Assembly (NCBI RefSeq): GCF_004683965.1
Contig: NZ_CP038436.1
Coordinates: 1,612,001 to 1,676,000, forward strand
DNA: 64,000 nt
From: Nocardioides seonyuensis
Lineage (GTDB): Bacteria > Actinomycetota > Actinomycetes > Propionibacteriales > Nocardioidaceae
Direction of reading: 5' to 3'
Below, piece after piece: positions 37,717 through 45,590 of this stretch. Position numbers and translations under genes: made by a program. The number at the start of each line of letters is the position of its first letter. Positions within the stretch are counted from its first letter, which is position 1. The notes below the pieces were generated by a model, which made no database searches, was not told the DNA's origin, and worked only from the letters and a program-made list of their open reading frames with translations.

Positions 37717-39351
37717 CTATCGCGCTCGCGAGAGGCGTGCCGCGACGGTGTCGAGAAGACTGGTGACCTCGCGGACGTGCAGGGTGCGAGCGCCCAGGAG
37801 CACGACGACTCCACCGACGAGGCCCGCGACGCCAGCGCGCAGCATCGCCACGGCGGGGTGCGGGTCCTCCCCGAGGCCGGCCATCGCCCACAACGCGACC
37901 CACGTCGCGCCGGCGGCGAGGGCGAGCACGACCGCCATCCGCACCAGGAAGCGGACCAGGCGTCGCACGTGCAGGCCGCCGAGGGTGCGACGCAGCACCC
38001 AGAAGCTGATGGCCGAGCCGACGACGTACGACGACAGGTAGGCCACGACCAGCAGGGGGGCGGTCTCGGCAGGAGGCCGCGAAGGCACCAGCGCCAGCGC
38101 GACCGTCACGTTGGTCACCGACACCGCCACCTGGATGAAGAACACCCGGCGGGTCTGCTCGAGCGCGTAGAAGCCGCGCAGCATGAGGTAGTGGACGGTG
38201 AAGAAGACCAGGGCGGGTCCGAACATCGCGATGGTGGGGGCGAAGAGATCACCCTCGCCCGCGCCCCAGCCGAAGAGCGCGGTGGCCACGTCGGGGGCGA
38301 GCAGCGGAAGCAGCACGGCGAACGGCAGCACCAGCGCCAGCGCCGTACGCATCGTCGACGCCAGGATCGCGCCGACCTCACCGAGCTCGCCGTCGTGGGC
38401 GAGGCGGGAGAGCCGGGGCAGGACCGCGGTCGCCAACGAGACGGTCACCACGGAGTGCGGGACCATCATCAGGAGCATGCCGCTGGAGTAGACGGTGTAG
38501 CCCGTTCCCTCGCCCCCCGCGGCGGTCCCGCTCGAGGCGAGCTTGACGACGACGAGGTAGGCCAGCTGGGTCACCACCACGAACAGGACCGTCCACACCC
38601 CGAGGGAGAGCGTGTGCTTGAGCTCGGGGTCGCGGAAGTCGAACCGTGGACGGTAGGTGAACCCCGCGCGGCGCAGGTAGGGCAGCAGGACGAGGAGCTG
38701 GGCGACGATCCCCAGCGTGGAGCCGAGACCCAGCAGCACCTCGGGCCCGGTGTCGAGGGCGTCGTACCGGGTCTCCTCGGTCGCCGTGCCGTAGACCAGC
38801 AGATAGGTCAGGAGCATCGCCACGGCGATGACGTTGTTGGCGATCGGCGCCCACATCATCGGGCCGAAGCTGCCGCGCGCGTTGAGGATCTGGCCGACCA
38901 GGACGAACATCCCGTAGAAGAAAACCTGTGGCAGGCACCAGCGGGTGAGGTCGACGATCGACTCCAGGTGGTCGGCCCGGTCGGGTTCGAGGAACGCGGA
39001 GTCGAGATAGAGCCGCAGCAGCACCGGTGCGACCACGACGAGGAGGATCGTGACGACGCCCAGGAAGAGCGCCGACAGGGTGATCACCCTGCTGGCGTAG
39101 GCGTCACCTCCGTCCAGGTCGTCCTTGATGCGGCGGACCAGCTGCGGGACCAGCACCGCGTTGAAGATTCCGCCGGCCAGCAGGATGTAGACCATGTTGG
39201 GCAGGGTGTTGGCGATCGAGAACAGATCGGCGCGGAGCACGCCACCCAGGGCCGCCACGAGCAGGACGCTGCGCAGGAAGCCCGACAGCCGGGAGACCAC
39301 CGTGCCGGCGGCCATCACCGCCGAGGACCTGAGGATGCGCTGGTCGGTCAC
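37717..39351 (-). CDS. murJ: Lipid II flippase MurJ (MviN)
   Basis: MOP-superfamily flippase (544 residues, about 14 membrane segments) that carries lipid II across the membrane. Typical parts are the start 'SAVMAAGTVVSRLSGFLRSVLL', 'ADLFSIANTLPNMVYILLAGG' and 'VLVPQLVRRIKDD'. The C-terminal pseudokinase fusion of mycobacteria is absent. GTG 39351 overlaps the DUF6049 stop (GTGA), showing coupling. Confidence 0.95.
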   Translation of the reverse strand: MTDQRILRSSAVMAAGTVVSRLSGFLRSVLLVAALGGVLRADLFSIANTLPNMVYILLAGGIFNAVLVPQLVRRIKDDLDGGDAYASRVITLSALFLGVVTILLVVVAPVLLRLYLDSAFLEPDRADHLESIVDLTRWCLPQVFFYGMFVLVGQILNARGSFGPMMWAPIANNVIAVAMLLTYLLVYGTATEETRYDALDTGPEVLLGLGSTLGIVAQLLVLLPYLRRAGFTYRPRFDFRDPELKHTLSLGVWTVLFVVVTQLAYLVVVKLASSGTAAGGEGTGYTVYSSGMLLMMVPHSVVTVSLATAVLPRLSRLAHDGELGEVGAILASTMRTALALVLPFAVLLPLLAPDVATALFGWGAGEGDLFAPTIAMFGPALVFFTVHYLMLRGFYALEQTRRVFFIQVAVSVTNVTVALALVPSRPPAETAPLLVVAYLSSYVVGSAISFWVLRRTLGGLHVRRLVRFLVRMAVVLALAAGATWVALWAMAGLGEDPHPAVAMLRAGVAGLVGGVVVLLGARTLHVREVTSLLDTVAARLSRAR

Positions 39352-41528
39352 GCGTGCGCCGACCGTGCTTCGCGGGCGGCCCGACGCACCCGTCGCCACA
39401 GGCGCAGCGCGATGGCGCCGAAGAGCAGGACCGCTCCCACGGCCATGGCGAGCCAGATGAGGCCACTCACCTGGGCGGCCCGGATCGGCAGCTCACGCGA
39501 GGAGCCGAGGGGCGTGCCCTCCTCGCTGGTGAGGAACAGCCGCACGGTGTGGACACCCGGACGCGTCGTCCTGGCCTGGAGCCTGGCCTGGGTGCGCGAG
39601 CCGGCCGCGAGCTGGCGTACGCCGGTCCCGTCGAGGCTGATCTCGTCGTCGGACGCGACCCGGAGGGCCACCGTGACGGGCTGGTCGAGCCCGTTGGTGA
39701 GGGTGACCCCGAACGGACCGCTGTCGCTCGACAGCGTCACGGCCGTGGGGTAGCGGGTGTCGATCCGGATGCTGTCCAGCTCGTCGCGCAGGAACTCCTC
39801 GATCGCGGCCGCCGAACGGGCGGCCTCACGTGGTCGCCGACGACGCTGGAGGGAGAGCGTCGTGAGTGCTTCGTCGAGCACCTGCTGCTCGACCGTGGTC
39901 TCGAGGGTGAGGACCGCCTCCATCACCGACGCGGCGTCGGTGAGGTCCTCGGCGCGGGCGAAGTTGTCGGCGTCGAGCTCGGCGGCCGCGTCCTCCTCGG
40001 TGTAGACCAGGGAGGCCGCGGACGACGCGGTGGCCTGCCCGCTGGCCAGCTCCGTCGCCGTCACCGGCTCGATCCACGGCTGCTCGAGCGCGTCGAGCAG
40101 CGTGCCGGCCTGCTCAGCCCGCCATGACGGGGGGAGGACCAGCACGAGTGGCTGACCGGTGCGGTCCGCTCCGGCCTCCGGCAGGCGGAGCGCTGCCTCG
40201 CTCACCAGGCGCTGGCGTACGGCGAGCGGGTCGGCGCCGTCGGTGGGTCCGGGGCCGCCGGTGGCGGCGCCGGTGCTGGTGACGAGCACGCGATGGCCGA
40301 GCAGCCGGACCAGCGAGGTGTCGGACTCAGGGGGGACGGAGAACGCCGTGTCGCCGAGCATCACGGTGGTGCCGGGCTCGACCACCGCAAGGCCCTCGGG
40401 ACTCATCAAGCCGTTCACCGGTGCGACGACGGGGAGGTGCGCCAGCTCGAGCGACTCCATCACGGCGCGGCTGCGCTCGACGGCCTGGGTGTAGCGGTCC
40501 GGGGCGAGCCGCGCCGCCGCGGCGACGTCGAGGTCGCCGAACGGCAGCGCCAGCACGTCAGCGGTGCGGGCCTCCTGGAGGAACCGGGCCATCCACGTCC
40601 GCGCGAGGTTGGCCAGCGCGAGCTCCTCCTCACCCAGCTCGGAGTCCGGGGTGGGAGGGGTCGTCGTCGCGACCGGGGGCACGACCGGCGTGCCTCCGGT
40701 CCCCTCCTCCTCCGGAGGCGGGGGTTCCTGGCCCGGCACGGTGGGGTCGGGGGCCAGCGTGCGGGGCGGGTTGCCGATGGTCAGGCGGCTGATGGCGACG
40801 AGGACCGCGGGATCCACCACCATGCTGTGGGGAGTGGCGCCGGCCTGCTCGGCCGCGTCGAGGAGTGCGTCGTACCGCCCGCCCTCGGCGAGAGCACGGC
40901 TCCAGCGTCCGGTGCCGGCCAGCCTCCCGTCGGGCGAGTGCCGCACCGGCCCGCGCAGGGTGAGAACCACCGACACCGGCACGGTCGCCCGTGGTCGCGA
41001 CAGGAACGGGATGAAGGTGCGCGCGCGACCGTCCGCAGCGGTGTCGCGAGGCACCGAGCTGTCGCCCAACGCGTGGACGCCGACCCAGTAGACGCCGCTC
41101 GACTCGAAGCCCAGCTCCGCAACCGGGACCGAGAGCGAGAACTCCGCGGTCTGCCCGGCCTCGAGCACGTCGACGGTGTCGAACGTGCCCGGCTCGGTGA
41201 CGCGGGGACCGACGTCCGCGTGCGGATCGGTCTCGGCGGAGACGGCCAGCTGCGAGGCGTCGAGGATCGGGGACTCTGAGCCGAAGGCGTGGAGGTTGAC
41301 CCGTGTCCACGGCTCCGCCGTCGTGTTGGTGACCGTCCCGGTCATCCGGACGCTGCGGCCCTCGCGAGCCACGGGCGTGATCGTGTCCAGGTGGACCACC
41401 AGGAGATCGGCGTCCTCGGCGGCGCCCGGCTGCCCGTGAGCCGTGGCTCCGGTCGCGGCCGTGACCAGCACCACCAGCGACGTCACCACCCCCGCCAGGG
41501 CACGGCGCAGCGAGGACGGGTCAGGCAC
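39348..41528 (-). CDS. DUF6049 family secreted/anchored protein
   Basis: A 726-residue envelope protein: signal peptide (LAGVVTSLVVLVTAATGATA), a large outer region with beta-rich parts and Pro/Glu-rich linkers, and a C-terminal membrane helix ('LIWLAMAVGAVLLFGAIAL') with an Arg-rich end. It corresponds to Rv3909, always upstream of mviN in Actinobacteria; the function is not known, but coupling to murJ points to cell-wall assembly. GTG start; ACTCTA (minus TAGAGT, 41535-41540), 6 nt upstream, suggests leaderless transcription. Confidence 0.87.
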   Translation of the reverse strand: MPDPSSLRRALAGVVTSLVVLVTAATGATAHGQPGAAEDADLLVVHLDTITPVAREGRSVRMTGTVTNTTAEPWTRVNLHAFGSESPILDASQLAVSAETDPHADVGPRVTEPGTFDTVDVLEAGQTAEFSLSVPVAELGFESSGVYWVGVHALGDSSVPRDTAADGRARTFIPFLSRPRATVPVSVVLTLRGPVRHSPDGRLAGTGRWSRALAEGGRYDALLDAAEQAGATPHSMVVDPAVLVAISRLTIGNPPRTLAPDPTVPGQEPPPPEEEGTGGTPVVPPVATTTPPTPDSELGEEELALANLARTWMARFLQEARTADVLALPFGDLDVAAAARLAPDRYTQAVERSRAVMESLELAHLPVVAPVNGLMSPEGLAVVEPGTTVMLGDTAFSVPPESDTSLVRLLGHRVLVTSTGAATGGPGPTDGADPLAVRQRLVSEAALRLPEAGADRTGQPLVLVLPPSWRAEQAGTLLDALEQPWIEPVTATELASGQATASSAASLVYTEEDAAAELDADNFARAEDLTDAASVMEAVLTLETTVEQQVLDEALTTLSLQRRRRPREAARSAAAIEEFLRDELDSIRIDTRYPTAVTLSSDSGPFGVTLTNGLDQPVTVALRVASDDEISLDGTGVRQLAAGSRTQARLQARTTRPGVHTVRLFLTSEEGTPLGSSRELPIRAAQVSGLIWLAMAVGAVLLFGAIALRLWRRVRRAAREARSAHA

Positions 41529-41534
41529 GGGGCG

Positions 41535-41580
41535 ACTCTAGTTGCTCCCTGGCAGTACCCCCCGGCCCGGCACGTAGACT
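41535..41580. promoter_or_regulatory. Divergent -10 elements of DUF6049 and pcnA
   Basis: Minus strand: TAGAGT at 41535-41540, 6 nt before the DUF6049 GTG. Plus strand: TAGACT at 41575-41580, 8 nt before the pcnA GTG. Only 60 bp separate the two genes and neither has a ribosome-binding site, so both are likely leaderless. Confidence 0.55.
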
Positions 41581-41588
41581 CGCTCGTC

Positions 41589-43064
41589 GTGTCCGACGCG
41601 CCCCATCCCTCTCCGCAGCCTCCGCTCCACCCGCCTCTCCAGCTGGCGGAGGTCCAGCGCCGGGTCGCCGCCGAGCTGGACCGCCTCGGCCCCGTCATCG
41701 ACGAGCTGGGGGCCCGGTTCGCCGACGCCGGCGAGGAGCTCGCCCTGGTCGGGGGTCCCGTGCGCGACGCCATGCTGGGTCGCCTCCAGAACGACCTCGA
41801 CTTCGCCACGAGCGCGAGGCCGGACGTCACCGAGCGCCTCCTCAAGGGATGGGCCGACGCGATCTGGGACATGGGCCGGGACTTCGGCACCATCGGCGCA
41901 CGGTTCGGCCCCTGGCAGGTCGAGATCACCACCTACCGTTCCGAGAGCTACGACCCCTCCTCCCGCAAGCCCGACGTCGACTTCGGCGACTCGCTCGCCG
42001 GTGACCTCGGTCGCCGTGACTTCACGGTCAACGCCATGGCGGTCAGCGTCCCGGGCCGGGTGTTCGAGGATCCCCACGGTGGGCTGCTCGACCTCGCCGA
42101 GCGGACCCTGCGCACTCCGGGCCGCCCCGAGGACTCCTTCTCCGACGACCCGCTGCGCATGATGCGTGCCGCGCGGTTCGCCGCCCAGCTCGGCTTCACC
42201 GTCGCTCCCGAGGTGGTGGCCGCGATGACCCGGATGGCGGGGCGCATCGAGATCATCTCCGCCGAACGCGTGCGCGACGAGCTGGTCAAGCTGGTCTGCG
42301 CGCCGCACCCGCGGCTGGGCCTGACCCTCCTCGTCGAGACCGGCCTCGCCGAGCACGTCCTCCCCGAGCTGCCGGCCCTCGCCCTCGAGCGCGACGAGCA
42401 CCACCGCCACAAGGACGTCTACGAGCACACCCTGACGGTCCTCGAGCAGACGATCGACCAGGAGGAGCGCCTGGGCGGCGAGCCCGACTTCGTCTCCCGC
42501 TTCGCCGCCCTCATGCACGACGTCGGCAAGCCCCGGACCCGACGCTTCGAGAGCGGTGGGGTGGTGACCTTCCACCACCACGACGTCGTCGGCGCCAAGA
42601 TCACCCGCAAGCGGATGCGGGCACTGCGCTTCGCCAACGCCGAGATCGACGCCGTGGCCAGGCTCGTCGAGCTGCACCTCCGGTTCCACGGCTACGGCTC
42701 CGGAGAGTGGACCGACTCGGCCGTGCGCCGTTACGTCCGCGACGCCGGCGACCAGCTCGAGCGGCTGCACATCCTCACCCGGGCCGACTGCACCACCCGC
42801 AACGAGCGCAAGGCGGCGCGGCTGCGTCGTACCTATGACGAGCTCGAGGCCCGCATCGCGCGCCTGTCCGAGGAGGAGGAGCTCGCCGCGATCCGGCCCG
42901 ACCTCGACGGTAACCAGATCATGTCGATCCTCGGCATCGGTCCCGGCCGCGAGGTCGGCGAGGCCTACTCCTGGCTCCTCGAGCTGAGGATGGACGAGGG
43001 ACCGAAGTCAGCCGCCGAGGCCGAGGCCGCGCTGCGTCAGTGGTGGGCCGACCGCCAGGCCTGA
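41589..43064 (+). CDS. pcnA: CCA tRNA nucleotidyltransferase / poly(A) polymerase family
   Basis: Class II nucleotidyltransferase (491 residues) that adds or repairs the CCA end of tRNAs. The NT motif is 'LALVGGPVRDAMLGR' with the metal-binding 'NDLDFATSARP'; the second conserved block is 'RRDFTVNAMAVSVPG'; an HD phosphohydrolase domain follows ('ALMHDVGKPRTR'). It corresponds to Rv3907c. Useful here because the window's tRNA-Ile lacks an encoded CCA. GTG 41589 follows a -10 element by 8 nt; the frame is open further upstream, opposite DUF6049. Confidence 0.93.
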   Translation: MSDAPHPSPQPPLHPPLQLAEVQRRVAAELDRLGPVIDELGARFADAGEELALVGGPVRDAMLGRLQNDLDFATSARPDVTERLLKGWADAIWDMGRDFGTIGARFGPWQVEITTYRSESYDPSSRKPDVDFGDSLAGDLGRRDFTVNAMAVSVPGRVFEDPHGGLLDLAERTLRTPGRPEDSFSDDPLRMMRAARFAAQLGFTVAPEVVAAMTRMAGRIEIISAERVRDELVKLVCAPHPRLGLTLLVETGLAEHVLPELPALALERDEHHRHKDVYEHTLTVLEQTIDQEERLGGEPDFVSRFAALMHDVGKPRTRRFESGGVVTFHHHDVVGAKITRKRMRALRFANAEIDAVARLVELHLRFHGYGSGEWTDSAVRRYVRDAGDQLERLHILTRADCTTRNERKAARLRRTYDELEARIARLSEEEELAAIRPDLDGNQIMSILGIGPGREVGEAYSWLLELRMDEGPKSAAEAEAALRQWWADRQA

Positions 43065-43124
43065 GCGACCGGGCCGCGGTCGCCCGGCCGCAGTTCCTGC
43101 CGCCCCACCCCTAGTCTCTGGCGC

Positions 43125-43658
43125 ATGGAAGAGCAGACCGCCACCCCGCCCCCGTCCGTTCCGACCTCCGGCGAGGCCCAGTCACCGGCTGCCGGTCACG
43201 AGGTCGAGCCCCTGCTCGAGGACAGCATCGAGATCATGGCGCCTGTCGAGAAGGTGTGGTCGCTCGTCTCCGACCTGCCGCGGATGGCGGAGTGGAGCCC
43301 GCAGGTCGTGCGCACCTTCCTCCGTGGCGGTCGCCCCGTGCGGCTGGGCTCGGCGATGGTGAACCTCAACCGACGCGGGCTCCTCCTGTGGCCGACGTCA
43401 ACCAAGGTGGTGCGGTTCGAGCCGGCCGTCGAGGTCGCCTTCAAGGTCCGTGAGAACAACACCGTGTGGTCGTTCACGCTCGAGCCGATGGCAGGTGGCA
43501 CGCGCCTCGTGCAGCGGCGGGAGGCGCCGCACGGCACCTCGCGGATCTCCCACGTCCTCGTCGACCGGGTCCTCGGCGGGCAGCGGATCTTCCAGCAGGA
43601 GCTCCGTGAGGGCATGAGCCAGACCCTCGGGCGCATCAAGGCCGAGGCCGAGGCCTGA
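43125..43658 (+). CDS. SRPBCC (START/polyketide-cyclase-like) family protein
   Basis: A 177-residue protein with a disordered Pro/Ser-rich start and an SRPBCC fold: 'DSIEIMAPVEKVWSLVSDLP', 'MAEWSPQVVRT', 'FTLEPMAGGTRLVQRREAP' and a C-terminal helix. Such proteins bind hydrophobic ligands; the ligand is unknown. ATG 43125 is preceded by TAGTCT (43112-43117) at 7 nt, a leaderless pattern. Confidence 0.85.
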   Translation: MEEQTATPPPSVPTSGEAQSPAAGHEVEPLLEDSIEIMAPVEKVWSLVSDLPRMAEWSPQVVRTFLRGGRPVRLGSAMVNLNRRGLLLWPTSTKVVRFEPAVEVAFKVRENNTVWSFTLEPMAGGTRLVQRREAPHGTSRISHVLVDRVLGGQRIFQQELREGMSQTLGRIKAEAEA

Positions 43659-43678
43659 TCGGGGGATCCCCAAAAAGC

Positions 43679-43733
43679 AACTGCGGCCGTACGACGCCCC
43701 CGGATCGCTCCGGGTCGTCGTACGGCCGCAGTT
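43679..43733. terminator. Long perfect hairpin between convergent genes
   Basis: An 18-bp perfect stem (43679-43696 with 43716-43733), continued after a small bulge by 6 bp (CCCGGA/TCCGGG) around the loop TCGC. It lies between the stops of the SRPBCC gene (plus) and ino1 (minus), 20 and 42 bp away, and has no U-tract. A bidirectional terminator is the simplest reading. Confidence 0.8.
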
Positions 43734-43775
43734 CGTCGGCGACTCGCTGGAACCACTCCAGCGGCCGCCAGCGAC

Positions 43776-44861
43776 TCACTCGCCGCGGATGAACTTCTCC
43801 AGCTCGGCGCGGCCGTCGTCGTCGGCCATCTGCACGGGCGGGGACTTCATCAGGTAGGCCGACGCACCGAGGATCGGGCCGCCGATGCCGCGGTCCTTGG
43901 CGATCTTGGCGGCGCGCACGGCGTCGATGATGATGCCCGCGGAGTTGGGGGAGTCCCAGACCTCGAGCTTGTACTCCAGGTTGAGCGGGACGTCGCCGAA
44001 GGCGCGACCCTCGAGGCGGACGTAGGCCCACTTGCGGTCGTCGAGCCAGGCGACGTAATCGGAGGGACCGATATGCACGTTGCGGTCATCGGCGCCGACG
44101 TCGGCGAGCGCGCCGGTGAGGTTGGACGTGACGGCCTGGGTCTTGGAGACCTTCTTTGACTCCAGGCGCTCGCGCTCGAGCATGTTCTTGAAGTCCATGT
44201 TGCCGCCGACGTTGAGCTGGTAGGTGCGGTCGAGGGTGACGCCGCGGTCCTCGAACAGCTTGGCCATCACGCGGTGGGTGATGGTGGCGCCGACCTGGGA
44301 CTTGATGTCGTCGCCGACGATCGGGACGCCGGCGTCCTCGAACTTCTTGGCCCACTCGGGGTCGGAGGCGATGAAGACGGGCAGCGCGTTGACGAAGGCG
44401 ACGCCCGCGTCGATCGCGCACTGCGCGTAGAACTTGTCGGCCTCCTCGGAGCCCACCGGGAGGTAGGACACGAGCACGTCGACCTCGCGGTCCTTGAGCA
44501 CCTGGACGACGTCGACCGGCTCGGCCGAGGACTCCTCGATGGTCAGCCGGTAGTACTTGCCGAGGCCGTCGAGGGTCGGGCCGCGCTGGACCTCGACACC
44601 GAGGGTCGGCACGTCGGTGATCTTGATGGTGTTGTTCTCGGAGGCGTTGATGGCCTCGGAGAGGTCCTTGCCGACCTTCTTGTCGTCGACGTCGAAGGCG
44701 GCGACGAACTCGACGTCCTTGACGTGGTAGTCGCCGAAGACCACGTGCATGAGGCCGGGGACGCTCCCGGCCGGGTCTGCATCCTTGTAGTACTCGACGC
44801 CCTGGATCAGGGAGGTGGCGCAGTTGCCCACTCCCACTACGGCCACTCGTACGGAACCCAT
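43776..44861 (-). CDS. ino1: Inositol-3-phosphate synthase
   Basis: Converts glucose 6-phosphate to inositol 3-phosphate, the first step to phosphatidylinositol and mycothiol in Actinobacteria. 361 residues; NAD motif '[20 protein letters not shown]', conserved '[15 protein letters not shown]' and '[12 protein letters not shown]'. A clear AAGGAGA site precedes ATG 44861. As in M. tuberculosis (Rv0046c), a PadR regulator gene follows upstream on the same strand. Confidence 0.96.
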   Translation of the reverse strand: MGSVRVAVVGVGNCATSLIQGVEYYKDADPAGSVPGLMHVVFGDYHVKDVEFVAAFDVDDKKVGKDLSEAINASENNTIKITDVPTLGVEVQRGPTLDGLGKYYRLTIEESSAEPVDVVQVLKDREVDVLVSYLPVGSEEADKFYAQCAIDAGVAFVNALPVFIASDPEWAKKFEDAGVPIVGDDIKSQVGATITHRVMAKLFEDRGVTLDRTYQLNVGGNMDFKNMLERERLESKKVSKTQAVTSNLTGALADVGADDRNVHIGPSDYVAWLDDRKWAYVRLEGRAFGDVPLNLEYKLEVWDSPNSAGIIIDAVRAAKIAKDRGIGGPILGASAYLMKSPPVQMADDDGRAELEKFIRGE

Positions 44862-44935
44862 GGGGGTCTCCTTGTCTGGTGTGTCGGAAACTTCGTGTGG
44901 TCTTGCGGTCTTGCTCAGGACTGTGGAGGTCGTGC

Positions 44936-45505
44936 TCAGGACTGTGCTGGTGCCTCCGGAGAGGCGGGGCGCTCGCCGCGCTCGGCCTGGATCAGGTCAG
45001 AGAGCCAGCGGACCTCCCGCTCGACCGACTCGACTCCGTGGCGCTGGAGCTCGGCGGCGTAGCGGTTGACCTCTTCCTGGGTGCGTTCGAGCTCGGCCTG
45101 GACCCGGGTGAGCCGCTCCTGGAGGCGGGTACGACGCCCCTCCAGGACCCGGAGCCGGATCTCCATGTCGGTGCGCCCGAAGAAGGCGAACCGGATGTCG
45201 AAGTTGTCGTCCTCCCACGCGGAGGGCCCGACCTCGGACATCAGCCTCTCGAACTCGGCGTGGCCTGCCTCGGTGACCTCGTAGACGATCCTGGGTCGCC
45301 TGGTGACCGCGGTCGTGGTGGTGACCTCGGACAGCAGCCCGGTGCGCAGCATCTTCTTCAGCGCGGGGTAGAGGGAGCCGTAGGACAGCACCCGACCCCA
45401 GCCGAGCATCAGGTTGAGCCGCTTGCGCAGCTCGTAGCCGTGCATGGGTCCCTCGTGCAGCAGTCCGAGGACTGCGAGCTCGATGGTGTCTCCACGGCGT
45501 GCCAC
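44936..45505 (-). CDS. PadR-family transcriptional regulator
   Basis: A 189-residue regulator: the PadR winged helix ('[22 protein letters not shown]', shown here only in part as [17 protein letters not shown]; '[16 protein letters not shown]') and a C-terminal coiled dimerisation region ([16 protein letters not shown]...). It corresponds to Rv0047c next to ino1. GTG 45505 is preceded at 7 nt by TACGAT, inside a palindrome (45512-45524), so it is probably leaderless and self-repressed. It may also act on ino1 74 bp downstream and on the divergent PBP gene. Confidence 0.9.
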   Translation of the reverse strand: MARRGDTIELAVLGLLHEGPMHGYELRKRLNLMLGWGRVLSYGSLYPALKKMLRTGLLSEVTTTTAVTRRPRIVYEVTEAGHAEFERLMSEVGPSAWEDDNFDIRFAFFGRTDMEIRLRVLEGRRTRLQERLTRVQAELERTQEEVNRYAAELQRHGVESVEREVRWLSDLIQAERGERPASPEAPAQS

Positions 45506-45511
45506 GCGATC

Positions 45512-45541
45512 TATCGTAGCGATATATCCACTGAGCGTGAA
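45512..45541 (-). promoter_or_regulatory. padR leaderless promoter with overlapping palindrome
   Basis: On the minus strand TACGAT (45513-45518) lies 7 nt before the padR GTG, with TTCACG (45536-45541) 17 bases upstream as -35. The palindrome TATCG-TAG-CGATA (45512-45524) covers the -10, so bound repressor would block polymerase. A short A/T-rich run (GATATATC) follows it. Confidence 0.6.
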
Positions 45542-45590
45542 CTCCGGGCGAAACCATGAGTTCGAGCGCATGGTGCGTACTCTTGCCGCC

